A DNA stretch of 64,000 nt from an uncultured Bacilli bacterium (GCA_934167875.1 CAKPMC010000007.1:1-64000); one strand, 5' to 3'. Positions 44,131 through 53,720 are shown, numbered from the stretch's first letter. The notes: generated from the sequence alone by a model not told the origin. Made by a program: numbers and translations.

Positions 44131-44654
44131 AAACTTACTAAATCAACTCCATTTTTATCTAAAAATTTATTAACATCATCTATATTTAAATCATAACCTA
44201 CTTGAACAGTAATAATATCTTTTACTTTTCCTTCATTAAAAACAATTATACTAGGATAGCCCTTTAGTGAAATATCATAAGTCTTATTAAATTCATCTAT
44301 AAAAGCCATCTTATCTTTTACAGCAGTAATATTTAAATAAGTTATTTTATCTTCCAAACTTTTCTCTTTTATAATGTTATTAAATTCTTTTTCGAAGCTT
44401 CTACAATTTTCATCACTAGCTACACCAACATAAATAATAGCATTTTCATTTTCATGAATATAGTTATATACTTCATCAGTATTAACTTTTCTAATTAAAG
44501 TATCAGTAATAACAGGAATATTTAATTCATAGTTAATTCTACCTATATACCAATTTCTAAATAAAAAAGATACTAACACAACTAATATTATTATTAAAGC
44601 TAATTTAACATAATTCTTAAATGGAATACTTTTTTTATTATCTTTTTTACTCAT
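44127..44654 (-). CDS. Membrane-anchored thioredoxin-fold protein
   Basis: 175 residues. One N-terminal membrane helix (residues ~15-35) then a thioredoxin-like domain (NENAIIYVGVASDENCRSFEKEF, GYPSIIVFNEGK). The redox CxxC is reduced to a single Cys (ENCRSF), so a disulfide reductase function is doubtful; similar proteins occur with bacteriocin immunity or as redox chaperones. Extracytoplasmic by the positive-inside rule. Overlaps trmL by 4 bases. Confidence 0.8.
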   Translation of the reverse strand: MSKKDNKKSIPFKNYVKLALIIILVVLVSFLFRNWYIGRINYELNIPVITDTLIRKVNTDEVYNYIHENENAIIYVGVASDENCRSFEKEFNNIIKEKSLEDKITYLNITAVKDKMAFIDEFNKTYDISLKGYPSIIVFNEGKVKDIITVQVGYDLNIDDVNKFLDKNGVDLVSL

Positions 44655-44693
44655 AATATCACCAATCCTTATATATTAAGTTTAACATAATTA

Positions 44694-46946
44694 CTAAATT
44701 CTGGAAAGAATAGTTTTAGCTTTTTCTATTATCTCTTTTATTTCTTTATTATTTTCATCAAAAAATTCAAATCTATAGTTTAATATTCCAAATTTATTAA
44801 GTTTATCCATATCTTTAATTATATCGTACTTTTGATAATACATAATATGTGTAAGTTCTTTATCTTGGATTAAAGGATAATGAGCACCATTTCTATCAAC
44901 AAGTTCATATTTTTTACCATTTCTACAAACATTACATGGTACTCTATCATTGTTAATAAGCATCTTCAATGGACAATATTTCATAATCATAGCTTCTAAT
45001 CTACCATAAACAATTACTTCAATATTATTATTACCAACATTATTTACTATACTACCAATAGTATCAATAGAATCCTCAACAGATAAAGTAATGTTATTAA
45101 TACCTAAATTTCTAAGATAAGAAACATGATAACTATTAGAAACATTTAAATAATAATCACTATTAATAATATTATCATTCCTGTATTTATAAACAGAACC
45201 CATTTCTCCAACTAATAACTTTTCATTATGATAATCCCTGTAATTAGAAATAACCCTATCAAGTCTATAATAGATATTATTTAAATATTTATACTTTTTA
45301 TATAAATCATAGTCAGTAACATAAATATTATCAACACTAGCATCAATACATGCAAGTAACTGTTGTTCATTACGCACTAAAGTATTAATTTTTATTTTAG
45401 AATTAGAATTTGCTTTTACTAAAGAAAATTTATCATTAATAATTACATTCTTTTTATTATTTTCACGTAAATATACTAATTTTTCAACAGCTTTTCTTCT
45501 TAATTCATTCAATTTAGAAATAGGAACAAATATATTTGAATCTATATTTAAAATATAATTATCCACTTTAAAAGGTGTATCACCAAGTTTTAATAACTGT
45601 TCTAATATTCTATCCTTACTAGTACCACTACCAGTAGCTTTTGAAACAATATCTTCTTCAACTACTACTTTATTTATATTATCTGTAATTATAAGACTAA
45701 ATTTGCCATTTATACTAGCTGAAGCATTTATATCAATACTAATTTTCTTTTCTTTATACTTCTCTAATTCTTCTAATAAAAGACTATCAACTGTCTTTAA
45801 AACATCACATTTCTTAGATAATCCAACTTTATTATCAATTTCTATAATATCACCACTATTAGCTGAAGAAATCAATTTATCATGATCACCATATATATAA
45901 TTAACTATCATACCTAATTGTTCTTGTTCAAAACGAATACCATCATTTTGATGAAGTGGTTTATCAAGTTTAATTTTTATTCGTTTTTTATTAAAATCTA
46001 TAACCTTACCCATCATAATTCCTACATGATTAGGTGAAGTTATATTCATCAAATCTTTACCACTCTTATTAAACAAATAACCTTCAGTAAAACCACGATT
46101 AAATAAAACCATTAATTGCTCTTGTTCGGTAGAAGTTAATGAAATCTCTTCATTTTTTTCATAATGATCAATAAGCATACGATAAAGTCTAGTAATAAAA
46201 CCTATAGTAGTAGGACTTTTCATTCGACCTTCTATTTTAAATGATGTAATATTACTATCTAATAATTCTTTAATATGGTTAGTAGTATTTAATTCCTTAG
46301 GACTTAATAGATATTTACCTTCAGTTTTAATTTCATTTCCATTTTCAAGAAGTTTAAAAGGAAGTCTGCAAATACCAGCACATTCACCCCTATTACCACT
46401 TCTATTTAAAAGAAAACTACTAAATAGACATTGTCCTGAATAACACACACATAAAGCACCATGAATAAATGTCTCTATTTCTAATTTAGTATCTAATTTT
46501 TTTATTTCCCCTAAACTCATTTCTCTAGCAGTAACTATTCTGGTAACACCAAGTTCTTCAAGTAATCTAATTTGATTTATGTTATGAGTATGTGCTTGAG
46601 TAGAAACATGTATATCAAGATTAGGTAATACTTTTCTAACTAATGTAATCATTCCCATATCCTGCATGATAACTGCATCAACACCATTTTTATGTAAAAA
46701 AGTAACATATTTTAAACAATCATCCACTTCATTATCAAAAATAATAGTATTAACTGTAACATATATTTTAACTCCATACAAATGACAGTACTTAATTGCC
46801 TTAATCATTTCTTCATCATCAAAATTAGAAGCAAATTTTCTAGCACCAAATTTTTTACCGCCTAAATAAACTGCATCACATCCATTATGAATTGCCTGTT
46901 TTAAAGTTTCAAAATCTCCAGCTGGAGACAATAATTCTTTTTTCAT
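44694..46946 (-). CDS. U32-family peptidase/RNA hydroxylase-like protein
   Basis: 750 residues. U32 signature ELLSPAGDFETLKQAIHNGCDAVYLGG and FIHGALCVCYSGQCLFSS...SGNRGECAGICRLPF, with further Cys in CNVCRNGKKYEL forming the 4Fe-4S site. The long C-terminal half matches the large YhbU/RlhA-like type. In Escherichia the family hydroxylates rRNA (RlhA) or tRNA wobble uridine (TrhP); Bacillus has TrhP homologues. RNA hydroxylation is likelier than proteolysis. Single gene. Confidence 0.9.
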   Translation of the reverse strand: MKKELLSPAGDFETLKQAIHNGCDAVYLGGKKFGARKFASNFDDEEMIKAIKYCHLYGVKIYVTVNTIIFDNEVDDCLKYVTFLHKNGVDAVIMQDMGMITLVRKVLPNLDIHVSTQAHTHNINQIRLLEELGVTRIVTAREMSLGEIKKLDTKLEIETFIHGALCVCYSGQCLFSSFLLNRSGNRGECAGICRLPFKLLENGNEIKTEGKYLLSPKELNTTNHIKELLDSNITSFKIEGRMKSPTTIGFITRLYRMLIDHYEKNEEISLTSTEQEQLMVLFNRGFTEGYLFNKSGKDLMNITSPNHVGIMMGKVIDFNKKRIKIKLDKPLHQNDGIRFEQEQLGMIVNYIYGDHDKLISSANSGDIIEIDNKVGLSKKCDVLKTVDSLLLEELEKYKEKKISIDINASASINGKFSLIITDNINKVVVEEDIVSKATGSGTSKDRILEQLLKLGDTPFKVDNYILNIDSNIFVPISKLNELRRKAVEKLVYLRENNKKNVIINDKFSLVKANSNSKIKINTLVRNEQQLLACIDASVDNIYVTDYDLYKKYKYLNNIYYRLDRVISNYRDYHNEKLLVGEMGSVYKYRNDNIINSDYYLNVSNSYHVSYLRNLGINNITLSVEDSIDTIGSIVNNVGNNNIEVIVYGRLEAMIMKYCPLKMLINNDRVPCNVCRNGKKYELVDRNGAHYPLIQDKELTHIMYYQKYDIIKDMDKLNKFGILNYRFEFFDENNKEIKEIIEKAKTILSRI

Positions 46947-47020
46947 AAGTCACCTCAACAACACTTAAAGTATATCATTTTTACGTAAAAAAGAAAAAGA
47001 AACTATCCAAAGTTTCTAAA

Positions 47021-47701
47021 TTAATTATCAAAAATTAATCTAACAGAAGCACTAATAGCTTCATCAGTTATTTCACTATCAAAATTAATAGATTCAATTA
47101 AAGCAGAATACTTAATATTTTTCTTTAACAAGTTAGTTAATTCTAAAGAATAATATCTAGGTACATAACCTAAATGGTACCTTTTATTCTGCTTAGAAAT
47201 AATAACTTTAATTGCATATTTATCATATTGATTATTAGGTTCTAATTCTAGTTCTAACTTATCATTAATATGAATCATATGTAAAATTTCATTAATATCA
47301 GAACTATGTCTAGTACCAGCAACATCAAATTCTACTAAATTAGAATCAAAACAAGGAACAAATTCATAATTATCAGTAATTAATCTACCTTTTGTAGCCT
47401 TCAAAATTTCAAGTTTAGTCGAATTTTTTTCTAATCCATAATGATTTAAAATTTCTAAATAATCAGGCCTATTAATATTTGGAAGTCTAGTTTCAATATT
47501 TGCAAATAACTCATAACTAGTATAAGTTTCATTTATATTTTCAAATCCAGGAAAAAATTTAAACCCAACTAAAACAGCATCATTCAATTCTGGATTAACA
47601 TATTTAAAAGTATAAATATTATTTTCATAATTTAAAATACCAATTTTATATCTTCTTCTAGATTCTGGATGTTTCCAAATTAACCACATTTCATTTTTCA
47701 T
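47021..47701 (-). CDS. HIRAN-domain protein paired with a HipA-like kinase
   Basis: 226 residues from the ATG at 47701, which has AGGGGTG upstream; the in-frame ATG 18 bases earlier overlaps the kinase. N-terminal about 130 residues (MWLIWKHPESRRRYKIG, YTFKYVNPELNDAVLVGFKFFPGF) are unassigned and resemble the head of restriction/HipA-linked proteins. The C-terminal HIRAN domain (FDVAGTRHSSDI, LELELEPNNQYDKYAIKV, YHLGYVPRYYSLEL) binds ssDNA ends in other proteins. Directly downstream of the kinase (11 bases). Probably its partner. Confidence 0.85.
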   Translation of the reverse strand: MKNEMWLIWKHPESRRRYKIGILNYENNIYTFKYVNPELNDAVLVGFKFFPGFENINETYTSYELFANIETRLPNINRPDYLEILNHYGLEKNSTKLEILKATKGRLITDNYEFVPCFDSNLVEFDVAGTRHSSDINEILHMIHINDKLELELEPNNQYDKYAIKVIISKQNKRYHLGYVPRYYSLELTNLLKKNIKYSALIESINFDSEITDEAISASVRLIFDN

Positions 47702-47711
47702 ATTAACACCC

Positions 47712-48566
47712 CTATTCAATACTCAAAAGAATGTCTCTTCTCTTTTTTAAGTACATTATTATATATCTTTTATGTTTATCAGTCAATAAATCATCAGGAA
47801 TTCTATTTACTATATTTTCAATTATTTCATCTGTTAATTTATTTAATTTCTTTATTTCATGTTGCACAATATCATGATACTCACTATTTAAATATTTTAT
47901 GAGTTCAAAATGTTTGTATTTACTCTTGTGATCTTCTTTATAAATAAGAGTTTTACTTTTATCAATATATTTATCAAAATCATTAGTACCATTATAATAT
48001 TTATCCGCAAATTGTTCATCTCTAAAATTTCTTAATAGATTATCACCATTATCATATAAAGGAGAAAGTTTATATTGAACACCATTATGAGTTATTCCCC
48101 AATTTTCTTCATGTCTATCTTGTTCACCAGTCAAAGCATCAAATATCATTATCTTTATAAATTCATTAAATAATGATCCATCAAGATTATCTAATATGCT
48201 CTTAATATTTGTAATAGTATAAAATTTAGCTCTTTCATTACTGTGTATATTTAAATAAGAACTAGCATCGATATGCTCCTCTTTCCCTATATCTATAAAG
48301 AAATAATTTAATACACCTAATATACCTTTTGAATCATACGCAAGTTCTATTTTAGCACATTTATAACCCAATACTTTAGCTATTTCATAACTCATCTTTT
48401 CAGAGCAAGCTTCACTAACTAAATAATTATTTCCTTGATATTTAAAGAAAGCTTTTTCACCATTTTTATCAATAATAATTTCTTTTACTCGTGAACCTTT
48501 TACATTTGGATTAGATTCTAATAATTTAAAATCTACATCCTGTAATTTAATGGGATACTTTTCCAA
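47712..48566 (-). CDS. HipA/CtkA-like serine/threonine kinase
   Basis: 284 residues, start TTG with AAGGTG upstream. Kinase core: FFKYQGNNYL (ATP-binding Lys), FDALTGEQDRHEENWG (catalytic loop with D..R..N), and SPLYDNGDNLL (DxG metal site). N-terminal HipA segments are reduced, so it resembles the short CtkA/HipA_C forms. HipA kinases phosphorylate tRNA synthetases and halt growth, normally held by a HipB antitoxin; here the adjacent gene encodes a HIRAN protein instead. No HipB in view. Confidence 0.82.
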   Translation of the reverse strand: MEKYPIKLQDVDFKLLESNPNVKGSRVKEIIIDKNGEKAFFKYQGNNYLVSEACSEKMSYEIAKVLGYKCAKIELAYDSKGILGVLNYFFIDIGKEEHIDASSYLNIHSNERAKFYTITNIKSILDNLDGSLFNEFIKIMIFDALTGEQDRHEENWGITHNGVQYKLSPLYDNGDNLLRNFRDEQFADKYYNGTNDFDKYIDKSKTLIYKEDHKSKYKHFELIKYLNSEYHDIVQHEIKKLNKLTDEIIENIVNRIPDDLLTDKHKRYIIMYLKKRRDILLSIE

Positions 48567-48689
48567 TCAAAACACCTTCTTTACATTTTAAATATATACA
48601 ACAAAATTATAATATCTACAATATATATTATTTAAGAAAATACAAGTCTATCTTAAAGAAAGTGAATTTTTAATAAATAAAATTGAACC

Positions 48690-50591
48690 CTACTTAACAA
48701 CATAAGGATCAGTACTTGTACCTGTTCCAGTTACCTTAACATCAGAAGCAAGATTAATAACAGGCCTTAGACAAGCAGTACCATTAGTAAATCCATAACC
48801 AATAGATTCGTAATTAATATTCCACATAAAAGAGAAACCAGATGAAACACCATTTGGACTCATTATCCAAGAATCAAAACCATTATTTAAATATGAAGTT
48901 GATTTTTGTGAATGATATTTACCAGAATACACCGCCTCATCATAAGTAAGTAATCCTACCTTAGCATTAACGATACCATTTCCATTACCATCGGCTTCAC
49001 ATTTAAAGTCAGGCATATAATCAGTGTAAACAGTCATAACAGCAGACCCAGATTTTGATCCAGTAGCATTTTTAACTTTCGCCTGTTCACAATAATAATC
49101 ACCAATAACTATATATTTTGAATAATTTTCATTACTTTCTATATTAGAATTATACCATTCTTCTATAGATGTTTTAGCATTACTAATAGAATAATACATA
49201 TATTTATAACCACTACTACTATTATTAAATTTATATTTAGTGTTATTATTGATTCCATCTTGAGTTACTAATCTAATAGTACCATCTTCATTAATACGTA
49301 CTATTCTCCATGTAATTCCAGCAAATAATACATAATTATTATCTACTGCACCTCTAAAATAATAAGTTGGATTACCACTATTTGTATCAGATGATGAATA
49401 TAAACCACTAGCATCACCTGCGTTACTTGAAGAATTAGTAAGCGTTGGAAGAGCAGTAATCAACTCATTATCAGCAAGTACTCTATCCGATAACTTACTA
49501 GCACCAATAACCTTTACATTTCTAACAACACTATTTAAATTACCATTACTATCAACAACTATATATCTAATAACATAATCACCAACAGCATTAGTATTAA
49601 CTTTACCTATAGTAATTACTTTATTATTAGCATCAACACTAACTCCACCATCAGTATATTCAGAGCCTTCACTAATAGTTATATTTTCATCACCAACTAA
49701 ACTAATACTAGGAACTGTACTACTATTATTAACAGCAATAACTCTAATAGTATTAGTTTTATTACTTCCACTATCAGTAATACTATAATTAGCATAATAT
49801 ACTCCAACTCTACTAGTATTTACTTCAGCCACACTAGAAATATTAGTACCATCATAATACTCATAACTAATAGTTGCCTGACTAGGTATAAATATATCTT
49901 TATCATCAACTATTTTTTCTACACCAAGTTCATTATATTTATCACCAACAGTTAAATGAACATCTTTATTACCATTACTATCCCTATTTAAGTAAATAAT
50001 TGGTGCGGTATCTACAACATAACCATCATCAGTATTTTGAATACTATCAACTACTATTCTTGCCTTAAATTCTTTACCCTGTATATCATTACTTGCATTT
50101 AAATCAATCCAAAGTTTAATACCAATAGTATTACTTTTAGTTGGACCTAAAATATTGTTTTTAGTAAATACTAAATTACTTCCTAAATTACTAAGTAATA
50201 TTGGATCAGAATATCCACCATCATCTATTTGATAACTCAATTTAACATATCTCATATCAATCATATTACTAACAGTAGAATCAAGTTCTAATCTAACCTG
50301 ATATCTAGCATCAATATTACCATTATTAGTAACTGTAAATTCATGTGCCGTTGTTTTTAAACCATCAGTATCACTCATTGGATAAGTAGAAAGATTACTT
50401 ATAACATCAGTTTTCTTTTGATAATCAACTGCTAAGGTACCAGTATAAATAACCATATCTTTACCCTTAATAGTAGTAACAAAATAAGCATATGATCCAC
50501 CAGTTACAACTAAAAATAATAAAATAAAGCCAATAAATAAAAATAAAACAAGTATTTTAGAATTTTTAAGATTTTTAATACGATCTTTCAT
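48690..50591 (-). CDS. Large surface protein with TasA-like head and DUF5011-type domains
   Basis: 633 residues from the ATG at 50591 (GGTGGGG upstream). Membrane helix at residues ~15-40 with GGSYAYF, the SipW-type cleavage context of TasA/CalY proteins. Then a TasA-like beta domain (YTGTLAVDYQKKT, EFTVTNNGNIDARYQV), two DUF5011/Ig-like segments (HLTVGDKYNELGVEKIVDDKD, GDENITISEGSEYTDGGVSVD), and a distinct 220-residue C-terminal domain (YYFRGAVDNNYVLFAGITWRIVRI) common in related gut species. Extracellular. Confidence 0.85.
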   Translation of the reverse strand: MKDRIKNLKNSKILVLFLFIGFILLFLVVTGGSYAYFVTTIKGKDMVIYTGTLAVDYQKKTDVISNLSTYPMSDTDGLKTTAHEFTVTNNGNIDARYQVRLELDSTVSNMIDMRYVKLSYQIDDGGYSDPILLSNLGSNLVFTKNNILGPTKSNTIGIKLWIDLNASNDIQGKEFKARIVVDSIQNTDDGYVVDTAPIIYLNRDSNGNKDVHLTVGDKYNELGVEKIVDDKDIFIPSQATISYEYYDGTNISSVAEVNTSRVGVYYANYSITDSGSNKTNTIRVIAVNNSSTVPSISLVGDENITISEGSEYTDGGVSVDANNKVITIGKVNTNAVGDYVIRYIVVDSNGNLNSVVRNVKVIGASKLSDRVLADNELITALPTLTNSSSNAGDASGLYSSSDTNSGNPTYYFRGAVDNNYVLFAGITWRIVRINEDGTIRLVTQDGINNNTKYKFNNSSSGYKYMYYSISNAKTSIEEWYNSNIESNENYSKYIVIGDYYCEQAKVKNATGSKSGSAVMTVYTDYMPDFKCEADGNGNGIVNAKVGLLTYDEAVYSGKYHSQKSTSYLNNGFDSWIMSPNGVSSGFSFMWNINYESIGYGFTNGTACLRPVINLASDVKVTGTGTSTDPYVVK

Positions 50592-50672
50592 TATTAACCC
50601 CACCTATCATACTACTAATAGTATAACATTATTTTCATACAAAAAGAAGAAAAATTTCTTTTTCTTCTCCTA

Positions 50673-50798
50673 TTAGCAACCTAACCAGCTACCAAGTATT
50701 ATAGCAAGTAGAATGTATAGAACTATAATGATAACAAATCCTGTTCCACTTCCAGAAGATTGGCAGCAAGTAGTTGTTTGTTCATGATTACAAGACAT
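50673..50798 (-). CDS. yjcZ: YjcZ-family sporulation mini-protein (41 aa)
   Basis: 41 residues: short polar head (MSCNHEQTTTCCQSSGSGTG), then a single membrane helix (FVIIIVLYILLAIILGSWLGC). The pattern matches YjcZ/YhcZ-type tiny spore proteins. ATG preceded by GGAGG. Second gene of a two-gene unit after the 26-residue homologue. It has three Cys, which the other lacks. Confidence 0.85.
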   Translation of the reverse strand: MSCNHEQTTTCCQSSGSGTGFVIIIVLYILLAIILGSWLGC

Positions 50799-50818
50799 CT
50801 TAGACACCTCCTTCTAAA

Positions 50819-50899
50819 TTAGATCCATGCACCAAGAATAATTACTAGTAAAATAAATAATACTAATACGATAGCGGAACTTGATACGTAATTACCCAT
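50819..50899 (-). CDS. yjcZ: YjcZ-family sporulation mini-protein (26 aa)
   Basis: 26 residues: MGNYVSSSAIVLVLFILLVI ending ILGAWI, a single hydrophobic helix ending in the (I/L)LG(A/S)W motif shared with its neighbour. GGAGG precedes the ATG. A CATATTATA element 33 bases upstream suggests a mother-cell sigma promoter. Its hydrophobic end matches the 41-residue protein next door, so the two are paralogues. Confidence 0.85.
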   Translation of the reverse strand: MGNYVSSSAIVLVLFILLVIILGAWI

Positions 50900-50932
50900 A
50901 ATTAAATTCCTCCTTTTTTTGATTACTCACTG

Positions 50933-50941
50933 TATAATATG
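50933..50941 (-). promoter_or_regulatory. CATANNNTA element before the YjcZ pair
   Basis: CATATTATA on the minus strand, 33 bases before the 26-residue gene. GAACC lies 15 bases upstream, giving a sigma-K-like AC -35. Best-looking of the sporulation-type elements in this window. Confidence 0.5.
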
Positions 50942-50989
50942 GTATTTCCCAAAAAAGGTTCAAGACATTTGTTAATTTTCTTTAAAATA

Positions 50990-51018
50990 TTGTATTTTAA
51001 ATAATTATTTGCTATGAT
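50990..51018 (+). promoter_or_regulatory. Sigma-A promoter of prsA
   Basis: TTGTAT and TATGAT separated by 17 bases, with TG just before the -10 (extended -10, TGCTATGATAAT). 25 bases before the ATG. Confidence 0.7.
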
Positions 51019-51043
51019 AATACATGTACTAGGAGGAAAATAA

Positions 51044-52051
51044 ATGAAGAAAAACACAATTAAATTAGTAGGAACAACAGCCGCTGTATTATTATTAGTA
51101 ACTGGTTGTGGAAAAGTTCCAAAATTAGAAAATGGACAAGATGCTGTTATCACATTAAGTGGTAAAAATATTTCAGTTGACACTCTATATAATGAAATGA
51201 AGGATAGATATGCACTTAGTATATTACTTGATTTAATGGATACTGAGATATTAGATCAAAAGTATGAAGATACTGATGAAATTAAAAAGGAAATTGATGA
51301 CCAAGTTAGCTTAATGGTTAAACAGTATGGAAAAGGTAGTGAAGCTACTTTATTACAACAAACATATAGTGCTTGGGGTATTGATAATATGGATGATTTA
51401 AAGGCATATTTAAAATTACAGTATAAAAGAAATAAAGCTGTAGAAGATTATGCTAAATCAAAAGTAACTGATAAAGAAATAAATAAATCTTATGAAGAAG
51501 ATATATTTGGAGATATTTCAGCTAAACATATTTTAATTTCACCAGAAGTAACTTCATCTATGACTGATGCTGAAAAAAAGGCTGCTGAAGAGGCTGCATT
51601 AAAAGAAGCAAATGAAATTATTTCTAAATTAAAAAATGGTGAAGATTTTAGTGAATTAGCTAAAAAATATTCAGATGATGAATCAACTGCTAGTAACGGT
51701 GGAACATTAGCTGACTTTGCTCATGGTAGTATGCTTTCTGAATTTGAAGAAGCCGCTAAAAAACTAGAAGTAGGAAAATATACAACTACTCCTGTTAAAA
51801 CATCTTATGGATATCATATTATTTTAAAAGTTTCTCAAAAAGATAAGCCATCATTAGATACAGTTAAAGAAGATATTATTGAAGAATTAGCTAGTGATAA
51901 ATTAAATAGTGATGCTACTCTTCAAATCACAGCATTAGAAGAATTAAGAAAAGAATACAAAGTTGAAATACAAGATGATACATTAAAATCTCAATATGAA
52001 ACTTATCTAAAAAATGCTAAAGAAAACGCAAAAAACAGTAATAATAACTAA
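51044..52051 (+). CDS. prsA: Foldase PrsA (parvulin-type peptidyl-prolyl isomerase lipoprotein)
   Basis: 335 residues. Lipoprotein signal with lipobox LVTGCG (Cys ~22), a helical N-domain, a parvulin PPIase domain (SAKHILIS, GEDFSELAKKYSDDESTASNGGTL, VKTSYGYHIILKV; residues ~155-265) and a C-terminal helical end. It assists folding of exported proteins outside the membrane. Sigma-A promoter with extended -10 upstream. Convergent with recX. Confidence 0.96.
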   Translation: MKKNTIKLVGTTAAVLLLVTGCGKVPKLENGQDAVITLSGKNISVDTLYNEMKDRYALSILLDLMDTEILDQKYEDTDEIKKEIDDQVSLMVKQYGKGSEATLLQQTYSAWGIDNMDDLKAYLKLQYKRNKAVEDYAKSKVTDKEINKSYEEDIFGDISAKHILISPEVTSSMTDAEKKAAEEAALKEANEIISKLKNGEDFSELAKKYSDDESTASNGGTLADFAHGSMLSEFEEAAKKLEVGKYTTTPVKTSYGYHIILKVSQKDKPSLDTVKEDIIEELASDKLNSDATLQITALEELRKEYKVEIQDDTLKSQYETYLKNAKENAKNSNNN

Positions 52052-52060
52052 TAATAAATA

Positions 52061-52088
52061 AAGGAACTTCCAATTGAAGTTCCTTTTA
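52061..52088. terminator. Bidirectional terminator between prsA and recX
   Basis: AAGGAACTTC-CAATT-GAAGTTCCTT with T's following on plus, and TATTTATT following on minus. Perfect 10-bp stem. Confidence 0.85.
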
Positions 52089-52832
52089 CATGTCATAATT
52101 ACTAAAACCCTTTTGATATAATTTTTGTTTTAACTTGTATTCTAATTCCTTACCAGAATACTTTTTACTCAATTGAGTTAATATTTTCTGATACTCTTTT
52201 TCATATACATCTTTATCATAAAAATTATATTTACTAATACATTCATTAATATAAGAGCTTGTATACCCAAGTGATAATAAGAAAGTTTGTATCTTTCTTT
52301 TTAATAAAGATGCACCCTTATTATGATTAAGTTTTATTTGTTTTTCTATAATTTTATTAATTCGTTCACACTCCATTTCTTTAGTATAAATACTAATTTT
52401 ATCTGAAATAATATTAGTATCTATTCCTAATTTTTCAAGTTCACTATATATTTTATTAGGTCCATAATTACTCATTAATATTTTATCGTGAACAAAACTA
52501 CTAGCGTAAATAGCTTCATCTAGATAACCTTGCTTTTTTAGCATAATTAATACTTGATTAATACTATCATATTCATAGCCTTTTTTCTTTAAGTACTCTA
52601 TTAGTTCCTTAGAACTACGTAATCTAGTATTAATATACTTTAAAGCAACTTCATAAATTTCATATATTTGATTTTCTTTTTGAATAGCTTCTAACAATTC
52701 CTCATTTATTTTTTTAGATAATAATAATTCATATTTTAAAATTAAATCTTCATGTACTTTTATTTTATTACCATTATCTAAAACAAGTATATACATACCA
52801 TTTTTATTTTTAGTAAATTTTTCTATTTTCAT
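52086..52832 (-). CDS. recX: RecX, regulator of RecA
   Basis: 248 residues, full length. Three-helix repeats characteristic of RecX: ALKYINTRLRSSKELIEYLKKKGY and LIMLKKQGYLDEAIYASSFVHDK, with GPNKIYSELEKLG. It inhibits RecA filament growth. Its last codons overlap the shared terminator with prsA. Confidence 0.93.
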   Translation of the reverse strand: MKIEKFTKNKNGMYILVLDNGNKIKVHEDLILKYELLLSKKINEELLEAIQKENQIYEIYEVALKYINTRLRSSKELIEYLKKKGYEYDSINQVLIMLKKQGYLDEAIYASSFVHDKILMSNYGPNKIYSELEKLGIDTNIISDKISIYTKEMECERINKIIEKQIKLNHNKGASLLKRKIQTFLLSLGYTSSYINECISKYNFYDKDVYEKEYQKILTQLSKKYSGKELEYKLKQKLYQKGFSNYDM

Positions 52833-52856
52833 AAAATCACCACTATATTAATTATA

Positions 52857-52889
52857 CAAGAAAAAAAGATTAAAAACTTAATCTTTTTT
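52857..52889 (-). terminator. Intrinsic terminator overlapping the stop of rpoZ
   Basis: AAAAAAGATTAA and TTAATCTTTTTT pair around a GTTT loop, followed by T's on the minus strand. The rpoZ stop TAA is inside the first arm. Confidence 0.85.
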
Positions 52890-53078
52890 CACTATAATTA
52901 AATTATTTTCAATTTCCTCTAATGCTCTACCAAGATTCTTTTTAGATACATACTTATATTCAGGCATTTGATAATGACCAGTAGCAGCCATTTGTTTACT
53001 TCTTTTACTAATAATATGAACAAGTTCATATTTAGAATCAATAATATTTAAAATCTTATCGATTGATGGATAAATCAC
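52878..53078 (-). CDS. rpoZ: RNA polymerase omega subunit
   Basis: 66 residues. MIYPSIDKILNIIDSKYELV and SKRSKQM (conserved K/R-R) match omega; YKYVSKKNLGRALEEIENN is the C-terminal part. Shorter than usual but complete. It assists assembly of RNA polymerase and, in Firmicutes, ppGpp binding. Single gene here. Confidence 0.9.
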   Translation of the reverse strand: MIYPSIDKILNIIDSKYELVHIISKRSKQMAATGHYQMPEYKYVSKKNLGRALEEIENNLIIVKKD

Positions 53079-53159
53079 TGTATCACCTTCCCTATAATTA
53101 TAATAAACCGTAATAAAAAAGAGTACAAGTAATTTACATTAATTAGACAAAACTTTACA

Positions 53160-53681
53160 TTATTTTCTGGTTTGAATTTTAAAAGAATTTAAAAAGTTAT
53201 CCAAGTTATATTCTGTACAAAAATTACTAAATGAATTAACATATTGTTGAAATCTATCATTATCAATTATAGATACTCCACTATCTACTAAATCATGAAC
53301 TAAATCTTTATCATTAATTTTATCACTAGGCCAAAAATCTAAATAAACAAGTTTATTATTATCTTTTCTAACAAACTGTGAAAATGTAGGATCTATCAAT
53401 AATCTAACTAAATTATCATTATTCATATATTCAGCAAGTAGTGCTACATGATCAACTCCAACCAATTCTTCTAAGTTCAAATAATAAACATTAACACCAC
53501 TTAGTTTTACAGAAATTTGATATTTAATTTGATTAGCAATATATTTACAAAAACCATCAAGTTCTTCTACCTGATCAGTAAGTTTTCTTCTTTCTTCTAA
53601 TACAATATTTTTTATATCTTTTGTTTTATCTCTAGTATCAATATTTAAAATTGAATTATAAAATGAATTAATATCAACCAT
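53160..53681 (-). CDS. Unknown protein
   Basis: 173 residues, helical with no membrane segment or recognised motif. N-terminal half (RDKTKDIKNIVLEERRKLTDQVEELDGF) may form a coiled coil. It sits alone between cotD-like and rpoZ, with TATAAT upstream. I cannot name a family. Confidence 0.55.
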   Translation of the reverse strand: MVDINSFYNSILNIDTRDKTKDIKNIVLEERRKLTDQVEELDGFCKYIANQIKYQISVKLSGVNVYYLNLEELVGVDHVALLAEYMNNDNLVRLLIDPTFSQFVRKDNNKLVYLDFWPSDKINDKDLVHDLVDSGVSIIDNDRFQQYVNSFSNFCTEYNLDNFLNSFKIQTRK

Positions 53682-53720
53682 ATGTATAATCTCCTATATC
53701 TTATATTATAACATCAAAAG

